NCBI RefSeq assembly: GCF_042649045.1
Contig: NZ_JBHSEF010000021.1
Span: 130,771-194,770 of the forward strand
Direction: 5' to 3'
Length of the DNA: 64,000 bases
DNA from: Chryseomicrobium palamuruense
GTDB lineage: Bacteria; Bacillota; Bacilli; Bacillales_A; Planococcaceae
The translations under genes and the position numbers were made by a program. The notes beneath the pieces are model-generated. The model was not told the origin of the DNA, searched no databases, and worked only from the letters and a program-made list of their open reading frames with translations. This document shows, in pieces, positions 41,827-50,023 of this stretch (its first letter is position 1; each line of letters begins with the position of its first letter).

Positions 41827-42495
41827 ATGGAATATGTACAAATCACAAGTATTCAAGACCCTCTTTTCGCGAAAATGCACCAATTGATGCAAGACGTTTT
41901 TCCAGCTGAAGAAGTGCTCGAGTATGCGCTTTGGGAAGGTCCCCTTCAAGACCCAACTATTCGCATGTTTGTCGCAGTAGAAGGTGACGAAGTAGTCGGC
42001 GCTACGGAATACCGTTTCTATGCAGATCGCAAACTATCGATGACTGACTTTACGTTAATCGGCAAAGAAGGCATCGGCGTCGGCCCATTCCTTGCGAAAA
42101 AACGCAACGAAGATTTACAACAGCTCTCTGCTGAACACGGCATTGATCTAAAAGGTGTCTTTGCTGAAATCTATGATCCATACCGCGCAGAACGTCACGA
42201 ATTTGGTGGCTTGCAAGCCATGAACCCATTTGTGCGCCGCGAAGTACTGGCACACCTTGGCTTCAAACGACTCGATTTTTCGTATGTTCACCCTTCTTGG
42301 ACGAATGAAGGCAATGCAGTGACTGAGCTTGACTTCTGCTTCTTGCCACTTCAAGAGACAACTTCTCTAACTGGAGCAGAAATTGCAGATTTCTTGAAGA
42401 TGTACTATGCCATCTTGACTGAAAAACCAGCAGACTGGCATGCCATGGTCAAAGATCTTGAATCTCGAGATAAAGTAGAATTGTTACCACTATAA
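41827..42495 (+). CDS. GNAT-like acetyltransferase
   Basis: 222 residues. It resembles large GNAT proteins (VGATEYRFYADRKLSMTDF, then the conserved FAEIYDPYRAERHEFGG and EVLAHLGFKRLDFSYVHPSW). It sits behind a nitrilase gene as in YhcX-type fusions, but as a separate gene flanked on both sides by copies of the nested palindrome. ATG after AAGGAGTGAAGAACA. Confidence 0.78.
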   Translation: MEYVQITSIQDPLFAKMHQLMQDVFPAEEVLEYALWEGPLQDPTIRMFVAVEGDEVVGATEYRFYADRKLSMTDFTLIGKEGIGVGPFLAKKRNEDLQQLSAEHGIDLKGVFAEIYDPYRAERHEFGGLQAMNPFVRREVLAHLGFKRLDFSYVHPSWTNEGNAVTELDFCFLPLQETTSLTGAEIADFLKMYYAILTEKPADWHAMVKDLESRDKVELLPL

Positions 42496-42507
42496 GGATG
42501 GCTTATG

Positions 42508-42566
42508 AACCCCAGGGGTTATACCATAAACAAGTGAACTTGTTTCTAAGGAACAATCCCTGGGGT
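42508..42566 (+). repeat. Nested palindromic repeat, copy 3 (R3)
   Basis: AACCCCAGGGGTTAT and CAATCCCTGGGGTT enclose AACAAGTGAACTTGTT. It begins 12 bases after the GNAT stop, in the same orientation as R2. Confidence 0.88.
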
Positions 42567-42583
42567 TACGTAGACCATACATT

Positions 42584-42629
42584 AAAACCTCCTATCCCTA
42601 CTAAACTGTAGATGATAGGAGGCTTTTTA
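42584..42629 (-). terminator. Bidirectional terminator
   Basis: AAAACCTCCTATC and GATAGGAGGCTTTTT form a stem between the GNAT/R3 side and the convergent gene at 42638. Confidence 0.82.
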
Positions 42630-42637
42630 TACATTTT

Positions 42638-43021
42638 TTACCGCTTCACAAATTCTAGTAATTCATCCTGATTTCCTGTAAAACATGTCACGCCCTCTAC
42701 TAAGTAGAACGAACTTAGGTTTTCTAATTCAAACACTTTTGGTGTCTCTGAGTAGATAATGACAGGAATAGAACTTGCCATGGCAATCCCGATTTCAATG
42801 TGTGTGCCTTTGCCGCCGGGCAATACAGCAATCACGATATCGGAAGCCTTCACGGCCTCAAATTCGCCCTTACCAATCGTGCGCAATTCTTCTATAGTTG
42901 TAGGCTGCGCATTTAATGTCCAGTCATAGGTATGATGCCAGCCTTGATTCTTCAAGTGCGAGCTTATCTGTGAAACCATCTTCCGATTTGAAAGACTAGA
43001 CGCAATATAGAATTTTGTCAA
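42638..43021 (-). CDS. Nucleoside 2-deoxyribosyltransferase-like protein
   Basis: 127 residues with the fold's signature: MTKFYIASSLSNRKMV at the start, SDIVIAVLPGGKGTHIEIGIA in the middle. Members cleave or transfer N-glycosidic bonds of nucleosides; some are MazG-like adjuncts or phage-defence proteins. ATGA overlap with the hydrolase gene upstream. Substrate unknown. Confidence 0.78.
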   Translation of the reverse strand: MTKFYIASSLSNRKMVSQISSHLKNQGWHHTYDWTLNAQPTTIEELRTIGKGEFEAVKASDIVIAVLPGGKGTHIEIGIAMASSIPVIIYSETPKVFELENLSSFYLVEGVTCFTGNQDELLEFVKR

Positions 43022-43854
43022 CGAACTGTCGCCTCCACAAACTCACTAAATCGGCCCTCTTCTTCCGAGTACGGGAAATGGTTGCTCTCTTCGAACAGCC
43101 AGAACTCAGAATTCGGAATACCTTCGGCAATCTCTTCTCCAAATACCAACGGGCACTGGTTATCGTATTTTCCAGTGTATACGTAAGCTGGCACTTGAAT
43201 AGAAGAAAGCTCCGAAGTGAGATCAAATTTCGGGTATTCGACTTGGCGGAAATAATCGAGTCGCGGTCCACAAGTCTTCCCGCTATTCGGTTTCGTCATC
43301 GATCGCTTCAAATTCTCTTCAGAATGGTAGGACATTAATGCCCATTCGTATCCGAGTTTCTGACGCTCTTCGCGGAGTGTTTCCGGTCGACTGAGTTGGT
43401 CCATGATATAGACAATTCGGTCATAGTTTTCGTTACTGGTACTGTAAATACAGTCCGGATGTTCCCCGTACGCTTTCGAAGCAGCGGCTCCACCGACAAT
43501 GATTTTCGTTAATGAGTCTGGAAAGGCAAGGGCGTAAACAAGTGCCAGCATGCCACCTGTCGAGTGACCTGCAAAGCCCCATTTGTCATACCCAAGTGCC
43601 TCTCGTATAGCATCCAAGTCTTTCACAGTCTCTTCCATACTGTATTCTTCCTCATTCTCTGCTTTTGCCGAATTTCCCGCACCTCGCAAATTGATTAAAT
43701 ACACTTTGTACTGTTCTGCCAGTGCGCGTGCAAACGTATTTCCGTTCGCATTGTATTCGCTGTAGTGATGGGTGACCGCCATCGGTTCCCCTTCCCCATA
43801 TGTAAAATATTCAAATGTGCCTCGTTCGGTTTCTACTAGTTGTGTTTCCCACAT
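43018..43854 (-). CDS. Alpha/beta-fold hydrolase
   Basis: 278 residues with the nucleophile elbow GHSTGG, the acid in TGKYDNQCP and the histidine in EESNHFPY, the classical Ser-Asp-His set. Resembles proline iminopeptidase- or esterase-like hydrolases (LINLRGAGNS). The ATG at 43854 follows AAAGAGGTGAACATC. Coupled to the deoxyribosyltransferase-like gene by a four-base overlap. Confidence 0.88.
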   Translation of the reverse strand: MWETQLVETERGTFEYFTYGEGEPMAVTHHYSEYNANGNTFARALAEQYKVYLINLRGAGNSAKAENEEEYSMEETVKDLDAIREALGYDKWGFAGHSTGGMLALVYALAFPDSLTKIIVGGAAASKAYGEHPDCIYSTSNENYDRIVYIMDQLSRPETLREERQKLGYEWALMSYHSEENLKRSMTKPNSGKTCGPRLDYFRQVEYPKFDLTSELSSIQVPAYVYTGKYDNQCPLVFGEEIAEGIPNSEFWLFEESNHFPYSEEEGRFSEFVEATVR

Positions 43855-43903
43855 GATGTTCACCTCTTTTTGTGTTTTAGTATTTTTTAACAGGGCTCAC
43901 TTA

Positions 43904-44104
43904 TTAGTATACAAAACATAAATTTCGTAAAGCAATCGACCACGTAATAGCCATAAATGAGACAGTTAGCCAATATGTATGTACACGCGTCGGTTCTCCC
44001 GCATGAATTTCTTTTATGATGGATACGAGATTTAAACAAAATACAATGGCCAGAATTGGCATAAAAAAACCTACATAGAATGCTACAAGCAACGTTTTTT
44101 CCAC
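43904..44104 (-). CDS. Small two-segment membrane protein
   Basis: 66 residues from a GTG, with two membrane segments (LVAFYVGFFMPILAIVFCLN and YWLTVSFMAITWSIAL). The ribosome-binding site is weak, so the gene is uncertain; an overlapping frame (43887-44123) is worse. Confidence 0.45.
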   Translation of the reverse strand: MEKTLLVAFYVGFFMPILAIVFCLNLVSIIKEIHAGEPTRVHTYWLTVSFMAITWSIALRNLCFVY

Positions 44105-44221
44105 GTTTATTGTTAATAATCAAAAAAAGTTAACTAGTAAGAACTAGTTAACCGTATACAGTCCATTGAAGAACATAAAGGGACAGACACTTCTGGAAGT
44201 GAAAAACGCAAGAGAGTTTTT

Positions 44222-44584
44222 TTAAAATAACAAGTCCTCCCAAAAAGAGTTACTGCCCGTGCGTCGGTGATTCCGCGAAGTTCGACGTACCCTGCCCGCG
44301 CGTCGGTGGTTACGTGAAGTTCGACGTACCCGGCTCGTACGTCGGTGGTTCCGCGAAGTTCGACGTACCCTGCTCGTGCGTCGTTGGTTTCGTGAAGTTC
44401 GACGTACGTTGCTCGTGTGTCGTTTGTTTCGAGAAGTTCGACGTACGTTGCATGAGCATCTGTTGTTTCGAGAAGTTCGACGTACCCTGCTCGTACATCG
44501 TTCATTACTAACAGGATCCTGATGCATGAAGTGACCTAACCCTGCATTGTTAGCCAGATCTACTGCATTCTGTATAAATGACAT
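44222..44584 (-). CDS. Arg-rich protein built on 39-bp (13-residue) tandem repeats
   Basis: The ATG at 44584 follows AAAGGAGGTTTAAAT, an ideal ribosome-binding site. The first 28 residues (MSFIQNAVDLANNAGLGHFM, then HQDPVSNE) are non-repetitive and amphipathic. The rest is a very basic repeat with RRTSRN recurring each 13 residues, ending FWEDLLF. Total 120 residues. The repeats are readable in several frames because 39 is divisible by 3, so the array may have entered and extended a short peptide gene. No family recognised. Divergent from cotH. Confidence 0.5.
   Translation of the reverse strand: MSFIQNAVDLANNAGLGHFMHQDPVSNERCTSRVRRTSRNNRCSCNVRRTSRNKRHTSNVRRTSRNQRRTSRVRRTSRNHRRTSRVRRTSRNHRRAGRVRRTSRNHRRTGSNSFWEDLLF
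44245..44505 (+). repeat. 39-bp tandem repeat array (six full units plus partial)
   Basis: Units begin at 44263, 44302, 44341, 44380, 44419 and 44458, with a partial one at 44497, all 39 bp apart. GAAGTTCGACGTAC is the best conserved part; the distal units (44419 onward) diverge most. Confidence 0.9.
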
Positions 44585-44821
44585 ATTTAAACCTCCTTTC
44601 ATCTTCATTAGAGAAAGAAGATAGATGAGTATTCCTTTTTCAAAAGAATCTAACAGTACTGTTACATTCTTCTTTCCCTTAACGTAATATATGAGGATGT
44701 ACTAATGATGTTAGAGACAATCGCATAGTTTTCTAAAGTAAATTATAATTCTGTGTCCTTTTGTGGCATCTTACTTTTTTATTTCATACGAATAATTTAC
44801 TAATGAAAGGGAAGAATTTGC

Positions 44822-45913
44822 ATGGATAACAGCATGAAAATACCTGAATATCAGCTTTTTATTCAACCTTTAGATTTAAGTGAACTTCGTAAAGATATTT
44901 GGGATGACGATCCTATCCCTGCCAAGCTAACGATTAACAAAAGAAAGTATGATATTGATATCGCCTATCGTGGGTCCCATATCCGGGATTTTCGAAAGAA
45001 GTCGTATCACATTTCGTTTTATAAGCCAAGTACCTATAGAAAAGCCAAAGAAATTCATATCAACGCAGAATATAAAGATCCTTCTCAATTAAGAAATAAA
45101 TTATCACTAGATTTTTTCAGTGAAATAGGGTGCTTATCGCCAAAGTCCCAATTTGTATATATGAAATTGAATGGGAAAAATGAGGGGCTTTATTTAGAAT
45201 TAGAATCTGTGGATGAGCATTTCCTTGCGAATCGACAACTACCTCAAGGACCCATATTCTATGCGATTGATGGCGATGCTAACTTTTCGTTGATGAGTGA
45301 TCTTGATAAAGATGTAAAGAAATCACTTAACCTTGGCTATGAACTAAAATATGGGACAGTACAAGATGAATTATTTTTACAAAAAATGATTGTTGAAATT
45401 AATACCATTTCAAAAATTGAATTTGAAAATAAAATTGTGAACTACATCCATGTTGATCAGTATCTCCGCTGGTTGGCTGGCGTTGTTTTCACCCAGAATT
45501 TTGATGGTTTTGTTCATAATTACGCACTATACCAGAATAGCGAAACGAGACTATTCGAAGTCATCCCGTGGGATTACGATGCAACATGGGGAAGGGATGT
45601 AAACGGGAGAGTAATGAGGGAAGACTATTTACGAATCGAAGGATTTAATACGCTAACCGCAAGGATTCTCGACGTGAAAACATTTCGACGTCAATACAAA
45701 AACTTGCTAGTAGATATTTTAAACAACAAATTTAATGTAGACTATTTGAAACCCAAAATACAAGGGATGCATGATTTAATAAGGCCTTATATTCAAAAAG
45801 ATCCTTATAAAAAAGACGATATCCATTTATTTGATGAGGAACCTGAGTATATACTGGATTTTATTGAAGCACGGGCGAATTATATAAGAGAGAAATTAGA
45901 TACATTAGATTAA
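44822..45913 (+). CDS. cotH: CotH-family kinase-like protein
   Basis: CotH kinases phosphorylate spore-coat proteins in Bacillus; other members act elsewhere. The 363 residues carry the family core: KLTINKRKYDIDIAYRGSHI, KSYHISF, ELESVDEHFLANR and the metal-binding VIPWDYDATWGRD (Asp residues). The ATG follows AAAGGGAAGAATTTGC. A+T content is clearly higher than in neighbouring genes, which hints at acquisition. Without other spore genes nearby, a coat role is not certain. Confidence 0.85.
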   Translation: MDNSMKIPEYQLFIQPLDLSELRKDIWDDDPIPAKLTINKRKYDIDIAYRGSHIRDFRKKSYHISFYKPSTYRKAKEIHINAEYKDPSQLRNKLSLDFFSEIGCLSPKSQFVYMKLNGKNEGLYLELESVDEHFLANRQLPQGPIFYAIDGDANFSLMSDLDKDVKKSLNLGYELKYGTVQDELFLQKMIVEINTISKIEFENKIVNYIHVDQYLRWLAGVVFTQNFDGFVHNYALYQNSETRLFEVIPWDYDATWGRDVNGRVMREDYLRIEGFNTLTARILDVKTFRRQYKNLLVDILNNKFNVDYLKPKIQGMHDLIRPYIQKDPYKKDDIHLFDEEPEYILDFIEARANYIREKLDTLD

Positions 45914-46008
45914 GTTGTTTCATTATCTTACAACCCCCTCTTTCTATCGGGTAAGAGTTTTGTTGTCGCTTGAATTTGCACGCTTCTTTCTCGTACCGAT
46001 GACAAAAT

Positions 46009-46059
46009 AAAACCTATCTTTCACTCAGCACACAAACTGAGAAAAGATAGGTCTTTTTT
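46009..46059 (-). terminator. Bidirectional terminator
   Basis: AAAACCTATCTTTCACTCAG pairs with an arm ending in AAAGATAGGTC and TTTTTT, between cotH and the FMN reductase gene. Confidence 0.8.
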
Positions 46060-46061
46060 AA

Positions 46062-46598
46062 TTATCGAATCGTTTTTAAAGCTGTCGACCATGAAATGAC
46101 TTGATCCAACATCTCATTTACGGACTGGTTTTGATGTACAGCTGGTTTGAAGTCTGTGCCATTTTCGAAATCAGTGAACAGGGAGAGTGCAGGGTGCACA
46201 CGTACGTCTGCAATTAACAGTTCGCCCAAGATTCCGCGAAGGTGTTCTGTTGCACGCGCTCCGCCAACAGAACCATACGAAACGATACCAGCTGCTTTGT
46301 TGTTCCATTCCGGACGAAGGTAATCGATTGCATTTTTTAAAGCCCCTGTAATGGAGTGGTTGTACTCTTGCACGATAAAGACAAATCCGTCGAGTGAACC
46401 GATTTTTTCGGACCAAGCCGCTGCGCCTGAAGCGTCCCCGCCCGCTTCACCTAAAAGTGGTAACTTGTACTCTGCGATATCGACGATTTCGTACGCTGCG
46501 TCTCCGCGTTTGTTTGCGATTTCTTGTACCCAAGTTCCTACTTGTGGACTTACACGTCCTTCACGAGTCGACCCTAAAATAATACCAATTTTCAACAT
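46062..46598 (-). CDS. NADPH-dependent FMN reductase
   Basis: 178 residues from the ATG at 46598, which follows GAGGAGGAAAAAGAA and gives the usual family start MLKIGIILGSTREGR. QEYNHSITGALKNAIDYL binds FMN, and SYGSVGGARATEHLR is conserved. The frame runs 22 codons further upstream to another ATG (46664), so an N-terminally extended form (MGFFGRLFGNNTSQPQPEEE) is possible. Role: quinone, azo or flavin reduction; the LLM enzyme follows upstream. Confidence 0.88.
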   Translation of the reverse strand: MLKIGIILGSTREGRVSPQVGTWVQEIANKRGDAAYEIVDIAEYKLPLLGEAGGDASGAAAWSEKIGSLDGFVFIVQEYNHSITGALKNAIDYLRPEWNNKAAGIVSYGSVGGARATEHLRGILGELLIADVRVHPALSLFTDFENGTDFKPAVHQNQSVNEMLDQVISWSTALKTIR

Positions 46599-46673
46599 TT
46601 CTTTTTCCTCCTCAGGTTGTGGTTGTGATGTGTTGTTTCCAAATAGTCTTCCGAAGAAACCCATAATTTATCC

Positions 46674-47741
46674 CTACTCTCTAAAATGAATCAACTTCCG
46701 GACTTTCGGGGCAACGTGTGTCCCTAAAAGTTCGATGGAACGTTGTATAGTGTCTGACGGTTGTCCGCCAATATCGACTTGCGCTAAGAAGCGCGTGTGG
46801 CCAAACAGCTCATATTGTCTGTGGATTTTTTCCACAATCTCATCCGGACTGCCGACAAAGAGAGCCGTGTCAGGGTGCGCCATTTGATCAAAATCTTGTC
46901 TAGTCATCCGAGATGAATACCCTCGTTGACGATTTACGTACTGCCAGTAGTTCGCGTGATACGGGAAAAACTCATCACGCGCTTGTTTCGCGTTCGGTGC
47001 TAAGAACGCATGACCGGCAATTGCCACCTTTTGTTGCTTCTTGTCATGGCCCGCTTCTTCAAATGCGCGGCGATACAAGTTGGCAAGCGGTGCAAATCGT
47101 TCCGGCATGCCGCCAAGCAGAACCAGTGTCACTCCTGCTCCAAACGTACCGGCGCGCACTGCACTTTCTGGTGTCCCGCCTACTCCGACCCAAAGAGGAA
47201 TTTCCTTTTGAAGGGCGCGAGGTGCAATCTCCATTTCTGGAAACGACTTGCGGAAATGCCCATTCCAGCTGACTCGATCTTCCGCATTCACTTTTTGAAG
47301 CAATGTAAAGTGTTCTTCGAAAAGCGCATCATAATCCGCAAGTTGATAGCCGAACAGCGGAAACGACTCGGTAAAGGCACCGCGTCCGGCGATAATCTCG
47401 GCACGACCATGTGACAACAAGTCGAGCGTCGCAAAGTCTTGATAGAGCCGAATGGGATCCAATGTGCTTAGAACGGACGTCGTACTGATCAAACGAATGT
47501 TCTCCGTCTCGCGCGCAATGGCAGCGAGGACGACTGCAGGCGAGGAAGTCACATAGTCTGAGCGATGGTGTTCTCCGACACCAAACACATCAAGTCCCGC
47601 CTCGTCCGTCCACTTCGCCATATCGAGAAGTTGTTGCAATCGTTCTGGTGCGGAAGTTGTGGTCCCCGTTATCGGATTAGGCCCGATATCACCTAATGAA
47701 TAGATTCCGATTTCAAAGTACGATGGTTGCTCCGGTATGAT
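46674..47741 (-). CDS. LLM-class flavin-dependent oxidoreductase; no canonical start codon visible
   Basis: Bacterial-luciferase-like monooxygenase of the YhbW type using FMNH2. The body (DVFGVGEHHRSDYV, ATLDLLSHGRAEIIAGRG, FVGSPDEIVEKI) is complete. The true N-terminus PEQPSYFEIGIYSLGDIGPN is in frame upstream of 47639, and AGGAGGG lies seven bases before an ATC codon at 47741, followed by ATA; a TAA lies in frame just upstream. Thus initiation must use AUC/AUA, or a base is wrong, or translation starts at TTG 47639 with loss of 34 residues. Confidence 0.8.
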   Translation of the reverse strand: MIPEQPSYFEIGIYSLGDIGPNPITGTTTSAPERLQQLLDMAKWTDEAGLDVFGVGEHHRSDYVTSSPAVVLAAIARETENIRLISTTSVLSTLDPIRLYQDFATLDLLSHGRAEIIAGRGAFTESFPLFGYQLADYDALFEEHFTLLQKVNAEDRVSWNGHFRKSFPEMEIAPRALQKEIPLWVGVGGTPESAVRAGTFGAGVTLVLLGGMPERFAPLANLYRRAFEEAGHDKKQQKVAIAGHAFLAPNAKQARDEFFPYHANYWQYVNRQRGYSSRMTRQDFDQMAHPDTALFVGSPDEIVEKIHRQYELFGHTRFLAQVDIGGQPSDTIQRSIELLGTHVAPKVRKLIHFRE

Positions 47742-47863
47742 GTTATCCCTCCTGTCTTACAGTTCAACTTACTTTACGTAACCTAATGTATTATAATAAC
47801 TAAATATCGTCAAGTAATAAATTTATTATTTACAACTTCTTTTTGTTCCGACGGTTCGCGACA

Positions 47864-48235
47864 CGGTCTAACCGTGGGTCGCCGAGTAGGACGGTGGGTG
47901 GGGCCGCGACACGGTCGGACCCTGGGTTGCCGAGCAGGACGGCGGGTGGGGCCGCGACACGGTCGGACCCTGGGTTGCCGAGTAGGACGACGGGTGGGGC
48001 CGCGACACAGTCGGACCCTGGGTTGCCGAGTAGGACGGTGGGTAGGGCCGCGACACGGTCGGACCCTGGGTCGCCGAGTAGGACGACGGGTGGGGCCGCG
48101 ACACGGTCGGACCCTGGGTTGCCGAGTAGGACGGTGGGTGGGGCCGCGACACGGTCGGACCGTGGGTTGCCGAGTAGGACGGTGGGTGGGGCCGCGACAC
48201 GGTCGGACCGTGGGTCGCCGAGTAGGAACGACCGT
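47864..48235 (+). repeat. 48-bp GC-rich tandem array (seven full units plus partial)
   Basis: Units start at 47864, 47912, 47960, 48008, 48056, 48104, 48152 and 48200. Each has GGTCGGACCCTGGGTTGCCG, GAGTAGGACG and GGGGCCGCGACAC. The inner units vary by only a few bases. The outermost units carry ACCGTGGGT instead of ACCCTGGGT. Long open frames on both strands are by-products of the 16-codon period. Confidence 0.92.
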
Positions 48236-48271
48236 CCCCCGTACCGTCCCCCGTACCGTCCCCCGTACCGT
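48232..48271 (+). repeat. 12-bp tandem repeat at the end of the 48-bp array
   Basis: CCGTCCCCCGTA occurs three times in direct succession (48232-48267), followed by CCGTGCC. Confidence 0.85.
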
Positions 48272-48276
48272 GCCAA

Positions 48277-48322
48277 CAAAAAACCTATCTTCCTCTCAGC
48301 TAGTCCTGAAGAAAAGATAGGT
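48277..48322 (-). terminator. Terminator of the flavin-reductase gene
   Basis: AACCTATCTTTTCTTCAG pairs imperfectly with a later arm GGAAGATAGGTT, followed by TTTTTTG on the minus strand. Confidence 0.78.
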
Positions 48323-48329
48323 TGGTTGG

Positions 48330-48935
48330 TCACTTCGGGCGGTCCATTGAAAAGATGTCACCGATGTGTGCATAGTTGGTGCCGGCTAGACGGCTTACAG
48401 CCCCTAACCCACGCGGATCGATGCGGCCGTTTTCGTAGATACTGTTGTCGATATGGAAGCGGACGACTTTGCCGATGAACAGGTCGCTCCCTGCTCCTTC
48501 TTCACCAAGTGGTACGGCTTGCTCTAGCACACATTCCATGCGCACTTTCGCTTCTTTCACTCCCGGTACATGGACCACTTCACTGTCAACAAGTGTCATG
48601 TTCGCTAGCTCAATCTCACTCGCGTCCGGGGGAAGAGAGGCGGCTGCTTCATTCACTTGGGTCACGTTGTCGGCGTCGACAATATGCACCACGAATTCTT
48701 TCGTCTGATAGATGTTACGGGCGGTATCTTTATGACCGGAATCCGGACGCTGGATAGCCAACGACACCATTGGTGGATTCGACGATACAATGTTGAAGTA
48801 GCTGAATGGGGCTCCGTTGATGACCCCATCACCTGAATCCGTGGTCACAAATGCAATGGGGCGGGGAATGACCGTGCCAATGAGTAGCTTATAGTTTTCA
48901 CGTTCTGTTTGTGTCGTTGGATCAATCGATTTCAT
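48330..48935 (-). CDS. Flavin reductase-like FMN-binding protein
   Basis: 201 residues of the DIM6/NTAB (flavin reductase-like) family: LIGTVIPRPIAFVTT at the start, INGAPFSYFNIVSSNPPMVS and the end HIGDIFSMDRP. These split-barrel proteins bind FMN and often accompany dioxygenases. The ring-cleaving dioxygenase gene lies 12 bases upstream, so both probably serve quinone or aromatic detoxification. Confidence 0.88.
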   Translation of the reverse strand: MKSIDPTTQTERENYKLLIGTVIPRPIAFVTTDSGDGVINGAPFSYFNIVSSNPPMVSLAIQRPDSGHKDTARNIYQTKEFVVHIVDADNVTQVNEAAASLPPDASEIELANMTLVDSEVVHVPGVKEAKVRMECVLEQAVPLGEEGAGSDLFIGKVVRFHIDNSIYENGRIDPRGLGAVSRLAGTNYAHIGDIFSMDRPK

Positions 48936-48947
48936 TTAGATAGCCTC

Positions 48948-49886
48948 CTATTCACCTTTTGGTACAGTAATCGGAATCAAGCGGTCTTCAATGCGTGACC
49001 GGGACTGTTCATATTGCGCGGGTAACATCAGTTGTTCCCCCATCGTCTCGAGCGACTCATCATGTGCAAATCCAGGTGGGTCCGTTGCAATTTCAAACAA
49101 GATGTCGCCTGCTTCGCGGAAGTAGATTGCATTAAAATACTGGCGGTCTTTGATTTCGGTTACTTGTTCTCCAAGGCTCGCCACATGTTCCTGCCATTCC
49201 GAATGGTCTTCGTCATCTGTTGCGCGCCACGCAATATGGTGCACGGTGCCAACACCCATCGTTCCGACAACGCCCGTGACCATTTTCACGTCAACCGTGT
49301 TTCCAATTGAAGCCGAGGAAGCGAACCGTACATAATCGCCTTCTTCCGCAACTTGTGTAAGCCCCATGACCTCCGTTAACGTCCGGATGGTTGCTTGTGG
49401 TTGTGTAGAGAAAAGTGTCGCTCCCGCGAAGCCTTTGATGGCCACGTCCGGTGTGACACCCCCGGAAGTCCAGGAATTCACGTCTCCACCCTCGCGCTCG
49501 ACAAGCTCTAGGTGCAATCCGTGCGGATCATCAAACTGGAGCACTTGCTCACCAAAGCGCATGGCTTTTTTGAACAGAATCGAGTGGCTCGCTAAGCGGT
49601 TCACCCAGAACGGCATGGACCCAACCGGAATTGCGTAGCTTGTAACACCGACCTGTCCGTCGCCGATTTGCCCTTGATACGCACCAACCCACGGGAAGAA
49701 AGTGATGATGGTTCCGGGTTGTCCTCCCCCGTTACCGAAGTACAAATGGTACGTGCCCGGATCATCAAAATTGACTGTCTGTTTCACGAGACGCAGTCCG
49801 AGTACACCTGCATAGAAGTCGACATTTTCTTGTGGATGCCCGACGATAGCTGTGATGTGATGGATGCCTGCTGTTTTTTTCTTCAT
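48948..49886 (-). CDS. Ring-cleaving dioxygenase (MhqO/MhqE-like, VOC superfamily)
   Basis: 312 residues with two VOC modules. The metal ligands appear in GIHHITAIVG (His), VHHIAWRATDDEDH (His) and DILFEIATDPPG (Glu). Related Bacillus enzymes are induced by hydroquinones and cleave catechol-type rings. Operon with the flavin reductase. ATG after AGGAGGATATAG. Confidence 0.88.
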   Translation of the reverse strand: MKKKTAGIHHITAIVGHPQENVDFYAGVLGLRLVKQTVNFDDPGTYHLYFGNGGGQPGTIITFFPWVGAYQGQIGDGQVGVTSYAIPVGSMPFWVNRLASHSILFKKAMRFGEQVLQFDDPHGLHLELVEREGGDVNSWTSGGVTPDVAIKGFAGATLFSTQPQATIRTLTEVMGLTQVAEEGDYVRFASSASIGNTVDVKMVTGVVGTMGVGTVHHIAWRATDDEDHSEWQEHVASLGEQVTEIKDRQYFNAIYFREAGDILFEIATDPPGFAHDESLETMGEQLMLPAQYEQSRSRIEDRLIPITVPKGE

Positions 49887-50023
49887 CTATATCCTCCTCT
49901 TTCTTAACCTCATCTATTTGATAGAATTAGTATACACTCATTTTATCTTGAATTAAAGATAATTGTTTTCTACCCGTTTTTATGTGAATATGCTACGCTA
50001 AGAAAAAAAGATAGGTGATTGTG

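Noticed and set aside
43887..44123. 78-residue minus-strand frame overlapping the small membrane gene
   Set aside because: Composition rich in Cys/Asn/His and no ribosome-binding site; the alternative frame at 43904 looks more like a membrane protein.
44245..44505. CRISPR array
   Set aside because: The 39-bp units are contiguous, with no unique spacers, and no cas genes are nearby. The same applies to the 21-, 22- and 48-bp arrays.
46598..46664. 22-residue N-terminal extension of the FMN reductase
   Set aside because: Not the preferred start: the internal ATG has GAGGAGG and fits the family; the extension is mentioned in the entry as possible.
47830..48478. Several long open frames (110-211 codons) on both strands across the 48-bp array
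   Set aside because: They arise because the period is a multiple of three and the sequence is GC-rich; none has a ribosome-binding site or non-repeat homology.
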